Source of the DNA: Podarcis raffonei
Lineage: Eukaryota > Chordata > Lepidosauria > Squamata > Lacertidae
Reading direction: 5' to 3'
Length of the DNA: 64,000 nt
NCBI RefSeq assembly: GCF_027172205.1
Contig: NC_070614.1
Location: forward strand, 47,804,001-47,868,000
Shown here: positions 58,609-64,000 of the stretch, piece by piece
How positions within the stretch are numbered: position 1 is the first letter of the stretch
How the letters are laid out: every line of letters begins with the position of its first letter
Notes under the pieces: model-generated
What the model saw: only the letters and a program-made list of their open reading frames with translations
The model's database searches: none
What the model was told of the DNA's origin: nothing
Position numbers and translations under genes: made by a program

Positions 58609-59510
58609 TTACATCTTTCTCCTTATTAGTTGCTCCCTGTTGTTCAGCTCAGGCTTCAGAACAATGATGTAGCATTTGGGGGCAAAGATGCAGCCCAACA
58701 ATCCAGCACTGGAGGACAAGATGGAGAAGATCTCCACCACCACCATGGATTTCCCTTTGGTGCTCAGATAGGTTGGAACAAAAGAAAGCCAAACACTGCA
58801 GAAGAGCAACATGCTGAAAGTAATGAACTTGGCTTCATTGAAACTGTCTGGTAATTTGCGAGCTGCAAAAGCCACAATGAAGCTGGCAATGGCCAGGAGG
58901 CCCATGTAGCCCAGGACACAATAAAACATGGTCACTGAGCCTTCATTGCACTGCAAAATGGTTTCCTCTGCTACTGAGTTCATGTCTAGATCAGGGAATG
59001 GGGGAGAGGTCATCAACCACCCAGTACAAATACTCACTTGAATGAGTGAGCCGGAAAGGACAATGGAGTTGCTCAGTCTTTTTCCCACCCACTTCCTCAT
59101 AGTGGACCCAGGCTTGGTGGCCATGAAAGCTGCAACTACAGTGATGGTTTTGGCCAACACACAAGAAACAGCCACGAAGAAGATGATGCCAAAAGTGGGT
59201 TGTCGAAGAAGGCAGGTCATTTTGCCAGGGTGTCCAATGAATAGAAAGGATGAGAGAAAGCAGAGTAGGAGGGCAATGAGGAGAGCATAGGTGAGATCCC
59301 TGTTGTTGGCTTTGACAATGGGAGTGTCTTTGTGTTTAATAAAAGTTCCCAGCACCAAAATTGTAATTAGGGAACAAAGAACAGCAACTGATGTTAAGCC
59401 AATCCCTAAAGGTTCCTTATAGGAAAGAAAGGTTATTAAATTGGGAATGCATCCATTTTTGTTCTTGTTTGCATACTGATCTTCTGGGCATCTGAAGCAG
59501 TTGTCCATAT
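58609..59510 (-). CDS. V2R-5 exon 6, seven-transmembrane exon
   Basis: 902 bp, open. About 96-97 % identical in protein to V2R-4. Own variants [15 protein letters not shown] and [12 protein letters not shown]. Confidence 0.95.
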
Positions 59511-62500
59511 CTGAAAAAAAAGCATAAAGTCAAACTCCAGTTGCAATTCATGTGTGTTCTTTGCCTCTTACATCTAAGTTATCATTCCTCTTGTCAGAAT
59601 CCGGGTAATTCTTTCCCTCCCCCGGTGGCCACAAGGAGCAGAGATAAACAAGAAAGAGTTCTTATTATGAGTTTGTTAAATCATCACAGCATGAGACAAA
59701 GGAATCAGTCTGGCTCCCGATTAATGGTTTTTCTCCAAATGAGCTCCTCCTGCCTCCCTTCCTAGCAACAGCACTTCCCCTGATGGTGGCTGCCAGGAGC
59801 TGTCTCTGAGTCCTTTGCTCTTGCACACTCAATGAACGCTGAGTTCTTGGAGAAGAGGGGCAGAAATGGTCTCCAGTGATGACATGTCAGCTGGCTGCTC
59901 TGTCTCACCTGGCTCTTCTCCCAACAGCTCCCAAGTCTTCCTTTCATCTGTCTCTGAGCTGTAACTTTCCTAAACTAACAATTGTTATTCAATACAGTGG
60001 TACCTCGGGTTAAGAACTTAATTCGTTCTGGAGGTCCATTCTTAACCTGAACCTGTTCTTAACTTTAGCTAATGGGGCTTCCTGCTGCTACTGCTGCTCC
60101 GCCACTGCACGATTTCTGTTCTCATCCTGAGGCAAAGTTCTTAACTCGAGGTACTATTCCTGGGTTAGTGGAGTCTGTAACCTGAAGTGTCTGTAACCTG
60201 AGGTACCACTGTACTGCCTTCCTCTCCACTGGAAGCTTCAGGAGAAGGGAGGGCAACCTCCACTATTTCCCTGAATCTTGTTCCCTTTAGTCCAGCCCCT
60301 GCACCTGTTTATCTCAATCTTCTGAAATTAAGGAAATTGGTGGTCATGTAATATTATCTGAATTACCTTTTGAGCTGAACATATTGTAGCATTTTGTAAA
60401 ACATTTTAATTAATATTCATTTTTGAAAGTTTTTATAAGAAGTTACTGGAAGGCATCAGAAAAAAATGTTCATGCCACTCTAAGGAGGATAGTGGCTACA
60501 TGCACAACATAGTATGTAAGTTCTTTTAAGTCAATATGATTCATTAATCATTACTAGTCTTGTAGATGAAAAATGTCATTTACCCTTCTGGTTTGAAATC
60601 TTCCCTTCTGGACATGGAACACAATCGTAGCAGCAAAATTTCTGCCCTTCCTTCTTTTTCTTCCGATTACCAGGGTGGCAGTAGTCATTGCACACAGAAA
60701 CAGGCACCACCTGTCAACAGGAAATTATCTTATTTTTTTGGAGAGGGGTTTTTAAATGAACTTTATGAGGGTTTCTAGATAAAAATACAAAACTTAATAT
60801 CAAATATTTTCCCTCTCTTTTTTCTCCAAACTAAGACTTTGATCTGAATACAATAAAAACATAAAGAGATGTGGGAGAAAGAAAGGGAGAAAGAAAGAGA
60901 AAGAGAGAAACAAAGAAAAAGAAATAGAAAAGAGGTTAAACGAGAGAGAGAAATAAAATTCAGAATGAAAGTGACTTCTGGTTCTTCCTCTGTCTGCTAT
61001 AAATAAGCAATATTCACTTTATCCACTCCAATATAACACCCAGAAAGCCACACAACCATTAGCTTCAGTCCTCAAATCAAACTGTTATTATTTCTTTTTC
61101 TTTTTCATGCGAAATGTCCAAGAGAGGTTTCCAGTCTTTAACAAAGTTTAAGAATGACTTTTCTCTGAATAAACATGTCAATTTTGCCATCTCAGCTAGG
61201 TCCATTAGTTTTAACAGCTATTCCATTGTTAGAATAATGGATCCTTCCATCTTTGTCCATATAAACGTTTGCAGCCATAATCCTATATTATAGCAAAGTT
61301 CCATAGTCATCTTAAAAAGCAGAGACAACACCTTGCCAACAAAGGTCCATATAGTTAAAGCTATGGTTTTCCCAGTAGTGATGTATGGAAGTGAGAGCTG
61401 GACCATAAGAAGGCTGGTCACCAAAGAATCTGTTGAATTATGGTGCTGGAAGAGACTCTTGAGAGTCTCATGGACTGTAAGAAGAACTAACCTATCCATT
61501 TGTAAGGAAATCAGCCCTGAGTGCTCACTGGAAGGAGCGATCCTGAAGCTGAGGGTCCAATACTTTGGCCACCTTATGAGAAGAGAAGACTCTCTGGAAA
61601 AGACCCTGATGTTGGGAAAGATGGAGGACATAAGGAGAAGGGGACGACAGTGGAGAAGATGGTCGGACAGTGTAATAACACTTTAGGAATCCAGAAATGG
61701 TTAGGGTTTTTTCAGCACTGATCTGTCTCAGGAGACAATGGAAGAGTGGACCTTCGGGGTGAAGTCAAACCAATGGAAAGTTACACCACTACCTAGATAT
61801 TGAAACGTGCCCTTTAAAAGTTCTATGCCCACTTACCATTTAAAAGGGATATCACCTATTTTCGCCTCAGTTTTTTATCTATATAATGTAAGCATTGCCA
61901 TTTATAAATGTGGCATAGTAAACACTATTAAAACAAAAGATTAGTTTTGTTTGGGAAGTTCATAATTGCATCCAGCTGGTACCAAAATTGTTTCCATGCG
62001 TTTATGAAAGAAATTAGTGGCGGTTATGTTGAGACATCTGAATGACCCATCTGAAGACATCTGAATGACCCCAGATGCCAGACCTGTTTGAAACCTTTGG
62101 GCCACATAATCTTGTCCTCATGAATGATGAATTCTTTTCCATCAAGAGCATAGGGATTCACCGATCCTATTTTCAATTGAATGAAGGACTTATTTGGGAA
62201 TGTGACCATGTTCATTATGTCAAATCCACCTCGCATTTCTCTCTTATCAGTAAATGATACTGTTTCTCCAGCTGAGTTGTTAAATGAAATGTCATGCAAA
62301 AAATGGTGCAGCTAAGGAAAGAGACAAAATACATGAAAGCAAAATAACACAACAGCGTTTTTGATAAAATTCCATGATTTTCTGCCACCATTTTTAAGGG
62401 ATATAATTTACGTATACTTATGTAGCATCTTCTAACAAAGACCAAGTGTGATTCAGTTGTTTGATATTAAATATTTTTCAGTGAATGAGACACGCAATAA

Positions 62501-63474
62501 CATTTCAGCAGCTACTTGTTTCTGGCAATTGTGATCAACCTTTTACTTTTTACTACTCTGTTCTTTGAAATTGTCTGATATTTTGCTACTCTTCAATTGC
62601 AATGCATTACCTGCCAAGGCTGCAGATCTTGAAATTTTAATATTCCACTGTTTCCTATTGCTCTTTCCTTGAAATTAGTCAAATATATGCCTTGCAAAAC
62701 ATGAGCCACAACATAAACAGCCTTGTAGATACTGTAGCTGTGGCCAGTCATGCTCATTTCAAATAGAGACGCCGGAAGACTCTGCAAGCTCTCCTCCCCA
62801 GTGCACATGTCATTGACCTCTATTGACACACTGGGATTTGGAAATGTACAATCAAATGCTTGCTCCCAGAAGTCCTTGAAAAACCCATCTCCCTGTGTCC
62901 AGTAAAGTTTTATTCCCCACAGAAATTCTTGGAACTGTGGGAGATTTTGTGAATGAATTGTGAAGGAAATAGCACCTTGGAAGATCTGAAGGCCCCAACT
63001 CCTTTGAAATCCTGTTAATATGAAATCAATCTGAGTTGTTATAATCCACACCTTTTTAAATGATGAGATTTGCCTATTTTCAGGATCTCTTAGAAATATA
63101 ATACTTCTGAGCCATATAATTATCAGAGATTCTCCGTACATTATAAATGCATTGGCTTTGTCATCTGTTAAATGAACATAAATATTTAAGACTGTATCAT
63201 GAAATTCATCCAAGTTATCAAAACGGGCTATATGTGGGATTCTTTGTGTGAAGGCTAAACAGATTCCATTATGGGAAAGTAATGGCTCCAGGGTCTCCAA
63301 GAAATGTTCTCCACTATTATCATCGACAGTGAAGAGCCCAACCCAGGTCCATCCGAAATGCTTAAGCAAACTGATAATCCCCATATGCTGATGATCTTCA
63401 TTGGGCACCATGCGGTAAAATGAAGGTACTTGGCTTCCATAATTTTTGTCTTGGGGAAACGAACCATATGTGAG
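58609..63474 (-). CDS. V2R-5: vomeronasal type-2 receptor, 3' four exons visible
   Basis: Visible CDS is complement(join(58609..59510, 60584..60710, 62084..62311, 62611..63474)): 2121 nt, open, phase 0 at its 5' end. Exons 1 and 2 (signal peptide and start of the ligand domain) should lie beyond 64000. Exon 3 is V2R-1-like, including the extra Ser in VPSFYR, while exons 4-6 are of the V2R-2/3/4 type; the switch falls near 62560-62600 in intron 3. Nine hinge cysteines and seven helices are present. Intron 4 is short (1.4 kb) because a deletion fused a BovB fragment to host sequence on both sides. [13 protein letters not shown] has Gln where the others have Pro. Confidence 0.92.
59995..60211. 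mobile_element. Tigger-like MITE in intron 5 of V2R-5
   Basis: TA-flanked copy of the insertion shared by V2R-2 to V2R-5, with an internal deletion. Nested in block 59588-60307. Confidence 0.72.
60584..60710 (-). CDS. V2R-5 exon 5, cysteine-rich hinge
   Basis: 127 bp with [20 protein letters not shown] and [20 protein letters not shown]. Acceptor TTGACAG, donor AAGG/GTAAATG. Confidence 0.93.
61311..61672 (+). mobile_element. BovB fragment, deleted on both sides, intron 4 of V2R-5
   Basis: ORF2 tail pieces ([40 protein letters not shown]). The left edge joins host CCATAGTCAT directly to CTTAAAAAGCAG, and the right edge joins ACAGTG to host TAATAACACTTTAGG, with no duplication. Diagnostic bases match 18064-18594 of V2R-2, so it is probably the same insertion trimmed by later deletions. 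Confidence 0.85.
62084..62311 (-). CDS. V2R-5 exon 4
   Basis: 228 bp, phase 0, open. Acceptor CCTTAG, donor [23 protein letters not shown] as in V2R-3. Confidence 0.93.
62611..63474 (-). CDS. V2R-5 exon 3, Venus-flytrap core
   Basis: 864 bp, 288 residues, open. [54 protein letters not shown]2R-1 type. Acceptor CTTTTAG, donor CAG/GTAATG. Confidence 0.95.
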
Positions 63475-63559
63475 CTAAAAGAAAATGTAAGTACATTATA
63501 GAGATTGGTTAGGAGCAGGTGCCTATATATTCAAGAAATAAACAATTTATTTAAATACC

Positions 63560-64000
63560 GTATTTTTCGCTCTATAACACGCACCTGACCATAACACGCA
63601 CATCGTTTTTAGAGGAGTAAAACAAGGGGGAAAAATTCTGAATGAAACAGTGGATGTATCATTTTTGTGCCTCATGCTGTGGCCACAGACATGTGATCTG
63701 ATGGTGAGCTTGGGGTAGCCCAATGCAAAAATCCTGAGGATCCATGTGGATCCATGCTTTGTAACCACATTTTTGCTCCACTGCAGCCCCAGGCAACAGT
63801 GGGTGCGTGATTTGTTTGGTGCAGGCTGCAGCCATGGACATGCTATGTGATCTGATGGTGAATTTGGGGTGACCCAATGCAAAGATCCTGAGGATCCATG
63901 TGGATCCATGCTTTGTAACCACGTTTTTGCACCACTGCAGCCCCAGGCAACAGTGGGTGTGTGATTTGTTTGGTGCAGGCTGCAGCCATGGACATGCTAT
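63560..64000. repeat. DNA-transposon-like end followed by 154-bp tandem repeats
   Basis: Starts TACCGTATTTTTCGCTCTAT, a terminus style of vertebrate DNA transposons, then repeats with a 154-bp period (TGTGATCTGATGGTGA at 63692 and 63846) continuing past the edge. Lies where intron 2 of V2R-5 is expected. Minus-strand reading frames inside are repeat artefacts. Confidence 0.65.

Overview
The window is vertebrate genomic DNA, almost certainly from a squamate reptile (lizard-like). The repeats support this: Sauria-type tRNA SINEs with an ACCTTT tail, BovB (RTE) LINEs, L2/CR1-clade LINEs, an L1 fragment and a Copia LTR element occur together, as is typical of squamates. The exact species cannot be read from the sequence.

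The host content is a head-to-tail array of five vomeronasal type-2 receptor (V2R, class C GPCR) genes, all on the minus strand, so each gene reads from high to low coordinates. Each has the six-exon V2R layout: exon 1 signal peptide, exons 2-4 Venus-flytrap ligand domain, exon 5 cysteine-rich hinge, exon 6 seven-transmembrane domain. Splice phases are identical in every copy (introns 1-5: phases 2, 0, 0, 0, 1). V2R-1 (2811-10058) reads as an intact 875-residue protein. V2R-2 (13820-23388) has one in-frame stop in exon 3 and is otherwise complete. V2R-3 (26062-37787) and V2R-4 (45494-53531) read as intact 873-residue proteins. V2R-5 (58609-63474 visible) has exons 3-6 intact, with exons 1-2 expected beyond the right edge.

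Region by region: 1-2499 holds the 5' part of a minus-strand Copia element with a candidate LTR; 2505-2746 is a Tigger-like MITE; 2811-10058 is V2R-1; 10059-13819 is 5' flank with LINE debris and a BovB 3' end; 13820-23388 is V2R-2 with two BovB copies and a SINE; 23389-26061 is flank with an L2 fragment; 26062-37787 is V2R-3, carrying an L1 in intron 4 and a BovB in exon 3; 37788-45493 is flank with an L2 fragment, an unclassified 750-bp repeat and a nearly full-length antisense L2; 45494-53531 is V2R-4; 53532-58608 holds two L2 copies; 58609-63474 is V2R-5; 63555-64000 is a 154-bp tandem repeat.

The most notable structure is the BovB in exon 3 of V2R-3. It is flanked by a 268-bp direct repeat laid out like a very long target-site duplication, which leaves one complete exon 3 with its splice donor. 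The array is also mosaic: exons and introns of V2R-4 and V2R-5 switch between a V2R-1-like and a V2R-2/3-like type, pointing to gene conversion or unequal crossing-over. V2Rs in general act in basal vomeronasal sensory neurons, coupling to Go and TRPC2 to detect mostly peptide or protein cues. No bacterial features, CRISPR arrays, rRNA or functional tRNA genes were seen.
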